Part shown: positions 13,578 through 20,180 of the stretch, in pieces
Position numbering within the stretch: the stretch's first letter is position 1
Layout of the letters: each line of letters opens with the position of its first letter
From: JAXDBW01 sp034678405
GTDB taxonomy: Bacteria; Patescibacteriota; Patescibacteriia; UBA10025; JAHIVO01
Length of the DNA stretch: 20,180 bases
Assembly: GCA_034678405.1 (NCBI GenBank)
Contig: JAXDBW010000013.1
Span: forward strand, 1-20,180
Reading direction: 5' to 3'
Program-made: the position numbers and the translations under genes
Notes under the pieces: model-generated
Told to the model about the DNA's origin: nothing
Seen by the model: the letters and a program-made list of their open reading frames with translations, nothing else
The model's database searches: none

Positions 13578-13611
13578 AAAACGGCCAGTTCCCAGTGAAT
13601 TGGCCGTTTTT
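13578..13611. terminator. bidirectional intrinsic terminator
   Basis: AAAACGGCCA (13578-13587) pairs with TGGCCGTTTT (13601-13610). Inner TT/AA pairs extend it and the loop is small. A's precede and T's follow, so it can stop both the 77-aa gene (plus) and the flavoprotein gene ending at 13622 (minus). Confidence 0.9.
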
Positions 13612-13621
13612 CTTTATTTCT

Positions 13622-14986
13622 TTAGTCGAGTTTGAGAAACGCCCGCTGCACAACTTCGCTCATGGCAGGGTGGATATGGATGCTATTGGTAATGACAGAC
13701 ACATCCATCTCAGCCTTCATCGCCACAATCACCTCATGGATCAGCGTCGAAGCCTCAGGTCCAATGATCTGACAACCGAGGATTTTGTGTTTCTGCGGGT
13801 CGGTCAGGGCTTTCACAAATCCATCTTCCTCACGATGAGCCTCGCCCATCGCAGTATTTTTATAATATGCGAGGCCGACGGTGTACGGAATGTCCTGTTC
13901 TTTCAGTTCGTCCTCCGTCGCACCCACACCAGCCACCTGCGGATGGCTGAAAACTGCGTGGGGCATCGCGGTGTAGTCCACGGCTGCTGGCTGATCAGTG
14001 AACATATTCTGGATAGCGTAGCGCGCTTCCCAGTTCGCGGCGTGACGGAACATATGACGACCGATGATATCCCCCAGGGCCCACACCCCCGGCACAGTTG
14101 TCTGGAGATATTCATTGACGGTGATGAATCCGCGATCATTCGTTTCGATGCCACCCGCTGCGGTATCGAGGGTGTCGGTATTTGGCTGGACACCGGCTGC
14201 CACGAGGAGCTGCTCGGCGGTGATAGTCTCGGTACCCTCTGGCCCCTCGGTGGTAATGGTAAATTGCTTTCCATCATGACTAACCGCAGTAGCTTGGTGA
14301 TTCAGTAGGACGGTATGCTCACGAGCAAATACTTCAGTAAACTTCTGAGCGATGTCACTGTCTTCATGTGGGATGAGTCGGTCCGCTCCCTGAATGATAG
14401 TCACCCGCACACCGAGCCCACCGAAGAAGTGTCCGAGTTCAGCTCCGATATACCCCCCACCGATAATTGCCAGGGATGTCGGTAGCGCGGTCAGGCGGAG
14501 CGCTCCGGTACTGGTGAGGTATGGTGTATCCTGCAGTCCTGCAATCGGGGGGATGTTTGGCCGCGCACCTGCCGCGATCAATATCTTCGGTGCGGTGATG
14601 CGCTGTCCATCGACCTCGATGACTCGCTGCCCAACAAATCGGCCCCGCGTCTGATACAAATCAATATTGGGATTCTTTTTTGTCGCTGCTTCCATTTTGG
14701 CTGAGTTGCCATCAGTATACTGAGTCACCCGCTGCATCAGGGCTGGGAAATCAACGTCGCGGAGCTCAGCGCTGAGATTGTATCGCTCGGCATGGCGGAT
14801 CTGGTCAGCGATATCCGCAGTATGGATATAGAGTTTCGAGGGGATACAGCCACGATTGAGGCACGTGCCGCCAATCGGGCCATCCTCGACAAGCGCCGCC
14901 CGCAATCCCTGCTGAGCTGCGTAGGATGATATCTTCGCTCCTGCTCCTGAACCGATGACAATCACGTCATATGTTTGGTCCGTCAT
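13622..14986 (-). CDS. dihydrolipoamide-dehydrogenase-like flavoprotein disulfide reductase
   Basis: The 454-aa protein is a class I pyridine nucleotide-disulfide oxidoreductase. Features are an FAD-binding N-terminus (VIVIGSGAGAKISSY), redox-active disulfide GGTCLNRGCIPSK (C42/C47), NAD(P)-binding IIGGGYIGAELG (about 174-185), second FAD motif VWALGDI, and the C-terminal dimer-interface active pair HIHPAMSE (H439, E444). It moves electrons between NAD(P)H and a disulfide substrate. No E1, E2 or glycine-cleavage genes and no lipoyl domain are nearby, so its substrate is open: lipoamide, mycothiol-like thiols or another disulfide. The first FAD motif is GSGAGA rather than the usual GGGPGG. Its ATG overlaps the alkD stop by 4 nt (ATGA), so the two are translationally coupled. 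Confidence 0.9.
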   Translation of the reverse strand: MTDQTYDVIVIGSGAGAKISSYAAQQGLRAALVEDGPIGGTCLNRGCIPSKLYIHTADIADQIRHAERYNLSAELRDVDFPALMQRVTQYTDGNSAKMEAATKKNPNIDLYQTRGRFVGQRVIEVDGQRITAPKILIAAGARPNIPPIAGLQDTPYLTSTGALRLTALPTSLAIIGGGYIGAELGHFFGGLGVRVTIIQGADRLIPHEDSDIAQKFTEVFAREHTVLLNHQATAVSHDGKQFTITTEGPEGTETITAEQLLVAAGVQPNTDTLDTAAGGIETNDRGFITVNEYLQTTVPGVWALGDIIGRHMFRHAANWEARYAIQNMFTDQPAAVDYTAMPHAVFSHPQVAGVGATEDELKEQDIPYTVGLAYYKNTAMGEAHREEDGFVKALTDPQKHKILGCQIIGPEASTLIHEVIVAMKAEMDVSVITNSIHIHPAMSEVVQRAFLKLD

Positions 14987-15690
14987 ATCGTACCTGCTAA
15001 ATATTTCTTACGCGTGGGCTCTGGAAATTTTTCGATGGCATAGCGGAGCGTGGTTCTTGGTAATTTTTTATAATATTTCTGGAGCCATACTTCCTCAACC
15101 GTTCGCTCACGATTCCCTACTTCTCGCACCATCCACCCAACAGCTTTATGCATCAGATCATGGTCGTCAGTTCTGAGGATTGTAGCAATCTTCAGCGCAT
15201 CTGTAAAATCACCCTCGCGAATAAAGGCATAGGTCGCCAGCATAGCAATCCGTCGTTCCCACAAGAGTTTGGATGTAGCTAATCGGTATAGTACTCCGCG
15301 TGACTTGTCTAATAGATATCTGCCGACGATATTTGGAGCAGTTGTATCGACGAGATCCCAGTTATTGACATATCGAGCATTCTTCAGATACATAGTGTAG
15401 ATTTTTTTCTGGGTAGCAGCATCTCCTCGTTCAAATTGATGAATCAATATGTACAGTGCTACCATCCGATGCTCGTGGATGCGACTGTGCAGGAGCGTGA
15501 TCGTTTGTCGAAATGGAAGGTCATGATACTCTTTGGCGAGCTGACGGATAACCGGCACCTTGATCCCGATGAATTGATCGCCCTCACCATACTCCCCTGG
15601 CCCGGTCTTAAAAAACCACCGCGCGATCTTCGCTTGCTTGGCGGTAGCGACACGGTTCATTTCTTTTTTTAACTCTGCTACACTACCCAT
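14983..15690 (-). CDS. alkD: AlkD family DNA alkylation-repair glycosylase
   Basis: The 235-aa all-helical HEAT-like repeat protein has the family residues NNWDLVD (W111, D115), WERRIAM (about R148) and HKAVGWMVREVG (W186), which correspond to the Trp, Asp, Arg and Trp that line the lesion pocket in Bacillus cereus AlkD. It excises N3- and N7-alkylated purines without base flipping; that is family knowledge. The ATG at 15690 lies 9 nt after an extended -10 (TGATATACT), which predicts a leaderless mRNA. The stop overlaps the start of the flavoprotein gene. It is divergent from the amidase gene. Confidence 0.93.
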   Translation of the reverse strand: MGSVAELKKEMNRVATAKQAKIARWFFKTGPGEYGEGDQFIGIKVPVIRQLAKEYHDLPFRQTITLLHSRIHEHRMVALYILIHQFERGDAATQKKIYTMYLKNARYVNNWDLVDTTAPNIVGRYLLDKSRGVLYRLATSKLLWERRIAMLATYAFIREGDFTDALKIATILRTDDHDLMHKAVGWMVREVGNRERTVEEVWLQKYYKKLPRTTLRYAIEKFPEPTRKKYLAGTI

Positions 15691-15699
15691 AGTCGACTT

Positions 15700-15708
15700 A
15701 GTATATCA
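15700..15708 (-). promoter_or_regulatory. extended -10 promoter of alkD
   Basis: On the minus strand TGATATACT ends 9 nt before ATG 15690. No good -35 is seen. The region just upstream also holds the -35 of the divergent amidase promoter. Confidence 0.6.
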
Positions 15709-15719
15709 TAGATCAGACC

Positions 15720-15748
15720 TAGACAAAATCGTAATAATACGCTATAAT
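15720..15748 (+). promoter_or_regulatory. promoter of the amidase gene
   Basis: TAGACA (15720-15725, five of six), exactly 17 nt, and a perfect TATAAT (15743-15748). The start site is expected near 15755. Confidence 0.8.
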
Positions 15749-15753
15749 AGTAT

Positions 15754-15795
15754 ATGAAACATGAAAAACAAAAACGAGTAACAACCATCACATGA
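15754..15795 (+). CDS. 13-codon leader ORF coupled to the amidase gene
   Basis: ATG at 15754 coincides with the predicted transcription start and encodes MKHEKQKRVTTIT. Its TGA stop (15793-15795) overlaps the amidase ATG (15792-15794) as ATGA. The amidase start lacks a Shine-Dalgarno site, so re-initiation after this leader is a plausible way to translate it. The alternative is that the ORF is chance; 13 codons is short. Confidence 0.4.
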   Translation: MKHEKQKRVTTIT

Positions 15796-17645
15796 GGAAC
15801 GGTTATCGTACAACTAAATCGTTTCTTTTCGGCGTCGCTATAATGGCAGTCGCCCTCCTTTGCGTTACCGTTACCGTTGCTGATACTGAGCCGACCGTAC
15901 GGAGCGACAGCGATGAAATGGCTAACTTTGCCCCCGCCGCCGGGACCTACTACTCACAGACGATCGAGACCGCCTACCCGATTACTGCTGGTGGATTCGC
16001 CTGGACCGGTTCGAGTCCCTATGTCTCTTTTCAGTTCCGCCTCTATGATGATACCGGATGGAGTGACTGGTATACCCATGAATCAGATAGCTATATCGAA
16101 AAAGACGGCTGGTATTACTCAGCTGAGCCATTCCTGGCTGACCGCGCGACGCAAGTACAATATCGCATGGAAACCCAGGGCAGTGTCAATGCGGTGAAGC
16201 TTATTTACATCGATGCAGAAGCAACCAAGCTCGCTCCTTCGTTTAAATTATTCGACTGGCTCTTCGGTGAGGCGTCGGCGGCGTCGAGCTACTCGATCGT
16301 CCCCCGCTCTGGGTGGAATGCCGATGAAGATTGGCGGTTTGATAGCCAGGGGCGCGAAGTGTGGCCCATCGAAATCGTCACTCCTGAGAAATTTATTGTG
16401 CATCACACCGCTGGTGATCCCGGCACGTCTGATCCGCCCGCCACTATCCGCGCCATCTACTACTGGCACGCCGTCGTCCTCGGGTGGGGTGACATCGGCT
16501 ATAACTATCTCATCGACCAAAACGGCACTATCTATGAGGGGCGCGCAGGTGGTGATGGCGTCGTCGGTGGACACGCCTACCGGTCAGCTGCGTGCGCTGC
16601 CTCCCGGTTTGGTGGCAGTCAGAATGAAGCGGGATTTAACCGTGGCACCATCGGTATCGCGGTACTCGGTGACTACGAGAGTGGCCTCACCCTAAATAGC
16701 GCGGTACAGTCAGCTCTGGAGAATATCATTGGCCACAAAGCTGCTCTCTTTGGCATTGATCCTACTGCCTCGAGCTTTTTCGTCGATAATACCTATCCCA
16801 ATGTCGTCGGTCATCAGGACGTTGACTGCACGAGTTGTCCCGGCGCCAACCTGCAGTCCAAGCTCTCCTCCATCCGCTCAGGAGCAAAGTCGGTCTTCCT
16901 CGCCGCTGGAGGCGAAGCCGGCACGACTCAATTTGCCTTTTCTGGTGAGGTGATCGACCAGGATATCCTGCCCGCTACGTATACCGGCGCCGTGCAAACG
17001 GTAACGACTGAGGTAATGAATACTGGCACTGACACCTGGAAACGCGGACAGGTTAAATTAAATATTTACGATCTCGGAGACAAGGTAAGTCGCTTTTACG
17101 ACTCGAGCTGGCCCACCCAGTGGGGCGAATTTGATTTCGCGGAGAGCGAAGTGAAGCCCGGCGGCACCGCTACCTTCACCAGCCGCCTCCGTAGTCCGGA
17201 CCGCATGGGCCGCTATCTCAACATGTATCGTCTGACTGGCCCGAGTGACCTCGTCCAGCACGATGACCGCTCGATCACCCGCGTCGACTCACGCTATCAG
17301 GCGGAACTCATCAGCCAGAATATCCCCCCCGCCCTCCTCTATGTCTGGCGGCCGACCGTCACGGTGAAATTCAAAAACGTGGGCATCGCCACATGGGATC
17401 GCAATGTCACGCTTGATACTTTTGATCTGGGCGGTGCCATTAGTCGATTCGCTGACAGCTCCTGGGTCTCGCATAATACGCCTGCCCTCCTCCAAGAATC
17501 CTCAGTCCCCCGCGGTGGTACCGGCACTTTTACGTTCCGGCTCGACCCCCCGACGCCAGGCATGTATCTCAATACGTTCTACATCCAGCGCTGGGGTGAA
17601 CACATCCAGAATGGTGCGTTTAGCTTGATCACGCGAGTTGATTAA
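15792..17645 (+). CDS. secreted N-acetylmuramoyl-L-alanine amidase, PGRP type, with C-terminal beta repeats
   Basis: The 617-aa precursor has a signal peptide (basic RTTKS, hydrophobic 11-30). An N-terminal beta-rich region (about 45-145) is followed by a PGRP/Amidase_2 domain (about 168-365) with FIVHHTAG (zinc His 204/205), IGYNYLID (catalytic Tyr) and VGHQDVDCTSCPG (H341, C349). The zinc ligands are complete, so it should cut the amide between MurNAc and the stem peptide. Two related domains follow (about 391-500 and 505-617), each with TW, YDLGD/FDLGG, SRF.DSSW and GG..TFT..L...G.YLN.. elements, resembling NBR1-like (NEW) immunoglobulin-type domains; they may bind a wall or surface partner. 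An in-frame stop at 15762 rules out a start upstream of it. Confidence 0.92.
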   Translation: MRNGYRTTKSFLFGVAIMAVALLCVTVTVADTEPTVRSDSDEMANFAPAAGTYYSQTIETAYPITAGGFAWTGSSPYVSFQFRLYDDTGWSDWYTHESDSYIEKDGWYYSAEPFLADRATQVQYRMETQGSVNAVKLIYIDAEATKLAPSFKLFDWLFGEASAASSYSIVPRSGWNADEDWRFDSQGREVWPIEIVTPEKFIVHHTAGDPGTSDPPATIRAIYYWHAVVLGWGDIGYNYLIDQNGTIYEGRAGGDGVVGGHAYRSAACAASRFGGSQNEAGFNRGTIGIAVLGDYESGLTLNSAVQSALENIIGHKAALFGIDPTASSFFVDNTYPNVVGHQDVDCTSCPGANLQSKLSSIRSGAKSVFLAAGGEAGTTQFAFSGEVIDQDILPATYTGAVQTVTTEVMNTGTDTWKRGQVKLNIYDLGDKVSRFYDSSWPTQWGEFDFAESEVKPGGTATFTSRLRSPDRMGRYLNMYRLTGPSDLVQHDDRSITRVDSRYQAELISQNIPPALLYVWRPTVTVKFKNVGIATWDRNVTLDTFDLGGAISRFADSSWVSHNTPALLQESSVPRGGTGTFTFRLDPPTPGMYLNTFYIQRWGEHIQNGAFSLITRVD

Positions 17646-17667
17646 TGTTTCTCTGGACCGATACGTC

Positions 17668-17697
17668 CGCCTGATCAGGAAATGATCAGGTGTTTTA
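17668..17697 (+). terminator. intrinsic terminator of the amidase gene
   Basis: CCTGATCA (17670-17677) pairs with TGATCAGG (17683-17690) with a 5-nt loop; one further G-T and one C-G pair extend the stem. GTTTTATT follows. Confidence 0.82.
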
Positions 17698-17701
17698 TTA
17701 T

Positions 17702-17731
17702 TTGACAATAGTCGACCATGCACCGTAGGAT
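17702..17731 (+). promoter_or_regulatory. promoter of rpiB
   Basis: TTGACA (17702-17707), an 18-nt spacer and TAGGAT (17726-17731, four of six). The leader of about 30 nt carries AGGGAGA (17757-17763) ahead of ATG 17768. Confidence 0.6.
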
Positions 17732-17767
17732 GGAAACAAAGCGTTCACACTTACATAGGGAGATAGC

Positions 17768-18205
17768 ATGGCTATTTCAATGAAAACCGTTCTCTTGGCC
17801 GCTGACCATGGCGGAGTCATTCTGAAAAACACCCTCAAGTCCTACCTCAGGCAACAGGGGTACACCGTTTCTGATCTTGGCACAGACTCGAGTGCGAGTG
17901 TCGACTATCCAGATTTTGCCAAACGGCTCGTCAATGGACTCACTGCCGATGCCTACGGCATCCTCATCTGTGGGACGGGCATCGGCATGTCAATCCGGGC
18001 GAATCGTGATCCCAAAGTCCGGGCAGCCCTCTGCACCTCAGTGGAAATGGCTCGTCTCGCTCGCGAACACAACGACGCCAACGTGCTCTGCCTCGGCGGT
18101 CGCATAATCGAGCCGAGTCTCGCGGCCACCATCGTCGACACGTTCCTACAAACGGCGTTTACTGGTGAAGAGCGGCATGTCCGCCGCATCACAAAACTAA
18201 GCTAA
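17768..18205 (+). CDS. rpiB: ribose-5-phosphate isomerase B
   Basis: The 145-aa protein matches the RpiB/LacA/LacB fold throughout: LLAADHGG (9-16, D13 and H14), VSDLGTDS (35-42), VDYPDFA (45-51), ILICGTGIGMSI (65-76, catalytic C68) and LAREHNDANVLCLGGR (97-112). It interconverts ribose-5-phosphate and ribulose-5-phosphate, linking nucleotide synthesis to pentose metabolism in the cytosol. The start at 17768 is supported by a Shine-Dalgarno site (AGGGAGA); M5 is a weaker alternative. It is a single-gene unit with promoter and terminator. Confidence 0.95.
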   Translation: MAISMKTVLLAADHGGVILKNTLKSYLRQQGYTVSDLGTDSSASVDYPDFAKRLVNGLTADAYGILICGTGIGMSIRANRDPKVRAALCTSVEMARLAREHNDANVLCLGGRIIEPSLAATIVDTFLQTAFTGEERHVRRITKLS

Positions 18206-18232
18206 GCAGTGCGCGGACTCTGCTCAGAGTAT

Positions 18233-18264
18233 GCCCTCGACTACTCCAGTCGAGGGCTTTTTTT
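18233..18264 (+). terminator. intrinsic terminator of rpiB
   Basis: A perfect 10-bp stem GCCCTCGACT (18233-18242) / AGTCGAGGGC (18248-18257), a 5-nt loop and T7 (18258-18264). The T-run overlaps the stop codon (18263-18265) of the convergent CobW-like gene. A 14-nt palindrome ACTCTGCTCAGAGT lies just before it (18217-18230). Confidence 0.93.
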
Positions 18265-19207
18265 AGTGTTCGAGAAAAATCAAGGCTTCATTGGGAATCC
18301 CCAGTCCATCAATAATATCCTCATCATAGGCGCGGAGCCCCTCCCCCATGAAAGTTATATGTGTCTTGCCCGAGTATTTTTGCAGCGGGATGTAGTCGAA
18401 CCGGCCAAAGACATAATTCAGTAAATAAAATCCGTCGGAAAATTTGACCATGCCTTTGATCCGATAGAAATCAGTCTTCGGCAGTTTCCGCATGAGGACG
18501 TCCACCGCAGCTTTATCAAATTCTTTGTCCGCGATGACCTCGGCTATTTCTACCTCACGATCATGGTGATGCTCGTCTCTTCCGTGGTTTGCCTGATCGA
18601 CCTCCTGCTGGGTGGTGAAGAGTTTCGTGTCGAGTCCGAAGATGAGGTCGGGGCTGACCACGCCGCGCTCAGTTTTCACCTTTGGCGTGTTAGGATTGAG
18701 ATCGTACACATCATCCAGCGTCTGATCCAGCGTCCGTTCATCGACCTCCTCGTGCTTATTGATCAGGATGAGGTCAGTATACTGCGCCTGGATCTTGGCG
18801 GTATAGCTTTTGTCAGCATAGCCCTCGAAATTCAGTGCGTCGATAACCGTAACGATGGAGTCGAGATGGAGGCGGTCTTTGAGCTTGCGTATCTCGAGGG
18901 CAATCGGCGCCGGATAGGCGGAGCCCGAGGTCTCAATGATGATCCGGTCCGGATGGTAGGTCTTCAGCAATTCATCAATGGCGTTCTCCATCTTACCAAT
19001 GAGGACACAGCACAAACAGCCATTGAGCATTTCCGTGACGCCAATGTTTGATTCTTTGGCTAATTGCGAATCAACTGCGACATCCCCAAACTCATTTTTT
19101 AGCCAGACCATCTTGTAGTCTTTCGGCATTTGTTTGATGAGATTGAGGATGATGGTAGTTTTCCCGGCGCCGAGATAGCCAGTGAAAACCGTGACGGGGA
19201 TGCGCAT
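18263..19207 (-). CDS. COG0523/CobW-family G3E GTPase (metallochaperone)
   Basis: The 314-aa protein (start ATG 19207) has Walker A GYLGAGKTT (10-18), NEFGDVAVD (38-46), the metal-binding CxCC in LNGCLCC (C64, C66, C67), the G3 ETSGSAYP and the base-specificity NKHE. A His/Asp-rich linker HGRDEHHHDRE precedes a C-terminal CobW domain (about 220-314). Family members insert or deliver Zn, Co or other transition metals using GTP. The frame remains open 54 codons further upstream, but that part only retraces the transporter gene in another frame, and M55 begins the conserved core. The start is 2 nt behind the transporter stop, so the pair is an operon. Confidence 0.92.
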   Translation of the reverse strand: MRIPVTVFTGYLGAGKTTIILNLIKQMPKDYKMVWLKNEFGDVAVDSQLAKESNIGVTEMLNGCLCCVLIGKMENAIDELLKTYHPDRIIIETSGSAYPAPIALEIRKLKDRLHLDSIVTVIDALNFEGYADKSYTAKIQAQYTDLILINKHEEVDERTLDQTLDDVYDLNPNTPKVKTERGVVSPDLIFGLDTKLFTTQQEVDQANHGRDEHHHDREVEIAEVIADKEFDKAAVDVLMRKLPKTDFYRIKGMVKFSDGFYLLNYVFGRFDYIPLQKYSGKTHITFMGEGLRAYDEDIIDGLGIPNEALIFLEH

Positions 19208-19209
19208 AC

Positions 19210-20180
19210 CTAGATTGGTTTGGTAACTGGTGTTAGTCGCCGCTGAATCAGAGCGTGGATGATGAGGATACCCATCATGCCGGCCGCCGCGGTAATAAAC
19301 CCAACGTGGAATATTTCGACCGCAATCAGGAGAGCGCCATACATCAGGACTTTTGACCCCATGGAGCAAACATTACGCCACATCGAGGCTGACAGCGTGT
19401 CGATCTTTTCCCCTTTTTCAAAGAGGGTACTCACCAGGGGGATGCTAATCATGACTGAGCTCAAACCGACCACGAAGACACTTGCATAGAGGAAAATGTA
19501 TTCATTGATCAGGACCCGCGCCACCCAGAGGACGGCAATAATAACAGACCCCGCAATAATCATTTGGGCTCGGTGCGACCGCTTCAGTCGGCCGGTAAAG
19601 TACGTAAACAGCATCGTGGCAAACGCAGCGAGGACAGCCACTGCCGCGACCGATTGGACATTGCCGATCAGGAGAAAAAGGAATATGGGAAATAGTTCCA
19701 GCTCAGCGCCGATGTGCATCCCATAGAACCCCGTCGACACGTAGTCGCGGGCAACTGACCAGTCAGTCCAAAACACCGTCCACGGCTTTGACGCTTTGCG
19801 TGGTTTGTCACGCACATCCTTGATCCGGAAGAGCGGGATGGTCGAGAGCGCCACGAGGATTACGCTCACATACAGCAGGACATCCTCACCGAGGAGGATA
19901 ATCAGACCCGCACCAATCGCCGGCGCCATCACCTCTGCTAGCTGCTGGACAATGAAGAGTGAGCTCGCGTCATGGCCAATATTCCTCTTGTGCGTGCTCG
20001 ACTCCATGAAGAAGAAGAGCTGCGCGACCCAGTACAGTGCGTCGTAGACCGCCGCAAAGAATGCGATGAGTATGAGCAGCGGCCAATCGCCAACTGTGAG
20101 AAACGAGAGTAGGAGGAAGTACACGAGCATGCAGCCAGAGCCGATAATCATCGCCGCCCGGGCACCGATCCGTCGGATCA
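19210..20180 (-). CDS. MFS transporter, partial (5' end outside window)
   Basis: The frame is open to the window edge. Just before the first in-frame Met it reads IRRIGARAAMIIGSG, which is the end of the MFS motif A (D..GRR) after helix 2, so the true start lies outside. About ten further membrane spans follow, with a charged central loop (RIKDVRDKPRKASKPW) between the two halves. The substrate is unknown. Coupling to the COG0523 GTPase gene (2-nt gap) raises a metal or metal-complex substrate as an untested idea. Confidence 0.85.
   Translation of the reverse strand, partial: IRRIGARAAMIIGSGCMLVYFLLLSFLTVGDWPLLILIAFFAAVYDALYWVAQLFFFMESSTHKRNIGHDASSLFIVQQLAEVMAPAIGAGLIILLGEDVLLYVSVILVALSTIPLFRIKDVRDKPRKASKPWTVFWTDWSVARDYVSTGFYGMHIGAELELFPIFLFLLIGNVQSVAAVAVLAAFATMLFTYFTGRLKRSHRAQMIIAGSVIIAVLWVARVLINEYIFLYASVFVVGLSSVMISIPLVSTLFEKGEKIDTLSASMWRNVCSMGSKVLMYGALLIAVEIFHVGFITAAAGMMGILIIHALIQRRLTPVTKPI

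Noticed and set aside
13595..14308. 237-aa frame opposite the flavoprotein gene
   Set aside because: Shadow frame; the opposite strand encodes a complete, motif-bearing disulfide reductase.
13622..14986. Mercuric reductase
   Set aside because: No HMA domain and no C-terminal vicinal cysteine pair; the C-terminus has the HxHPxxxE ending of lipoamide-dehydrogenase-type enzymes.
17743..17910. Repeat array or CRISPR around rpiB and other intergenic regions
   Set aside because: I saw no regularly spaced direct repeats anywhere in the window; only single hairpins and one REP-like element.
18563..19051. 162-aa frame opposite the CobW-like gene
   Set aside because: Shadow frame without an SD site or recognisable domain.
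19208..19369. 54-codon N-terminal extension of the CobW-like protein
   Set aside because: It lies wholly inside the transporter coding region in another frame and has low-complexity Arg/His/Pro composition; the conserved core starts at ATG 19207.

Overview
The window looks like a chromosomal segment of a small-genome bacterium, most likely a Candidate Phyla Radiation (Patescibacteria) member. The pointers are dense packing with 1-83 nt overlaps, many short genes without recognised families, several start codons directly behind a -10 box (leaderless mRNAs), a PGRP-type amidase with C-terminal beta domains, and a stripped-down [NiFe] hydrogenase. TGA acts as a stop codon (for example at the ends of greA and alkD), so this is not a UGA=Gly lineage. 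The lineage call is inference. I see no tRNA, rRNA, CRISPR array, IS element or phage gene, and no gene-free stretch longer than about 300 bases.

Layout. 1-2408 (minus): an ABC exporter ATPase and permease, a small membrane protein and the start of an FtsB/DivIC-like division protein, apparently one operon. 2513-4386 (plus): small and large subunits of a two-gene [NiFe] hydrogenase. 4304-6365 (minus): an EamA-type transporter, a protein resembling the DUF6390 family and a HycI/HybD-type hydrogenase maturation protease; the protease gene overlaps the end of the large-subunit gene on the opposite strand. 6417-8958: a SAM methyltransferase (minus), a YhhQ/VUT-type queuosine-precursor transporter (plus) and a DinB-type Y-family DNA polymerase (minus).

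9080-13556 is an accessory-like stretch of small, mostly single-gene units, many with their own promoter, strong Shine-Dalgarno site and intrinsic terminator. It holds a Cys-rich 196-aa protein, a YD-repeat-like 224-aa protein, an 84-aa DUF6504-like protein, a 101-aa protein, an 83-aa membrane protein, a 52-aa protein, GreA, a 137-aa membrane protein, a candidate structured RNA (13140-13274) and a 77-aa protein. 13622-15690 (minus): AlkD DNA glycosylase coupled to an orphan dihydrolipoamide-dehydrogenase-like flavoprotein. 15792-17645 (plus): secreted peptidoglycan amidase. 17768-18205 (plus): RpiB. 18263-20180 (minus): a COG0523/CobW metallochaperone GTPase behind an MFS transporter that runs off the window.

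How the genes fit together. The hydrogenase subunits, the protease and the DUF6390-like protein form a compact hydrogen-metabolism module. No diaphorase, ferredoxin-like, membrane-anchor or HypA-F gene is in view, so its electron partner is unknown. The most unusual items are this minimal hydrogenase with a complex-I-like tandem cysteine, the antisense overlap that covers exactly the removable tail of its large subunit, and the rod-shaped RNA plus terminator upstream of the 77-aa gene.
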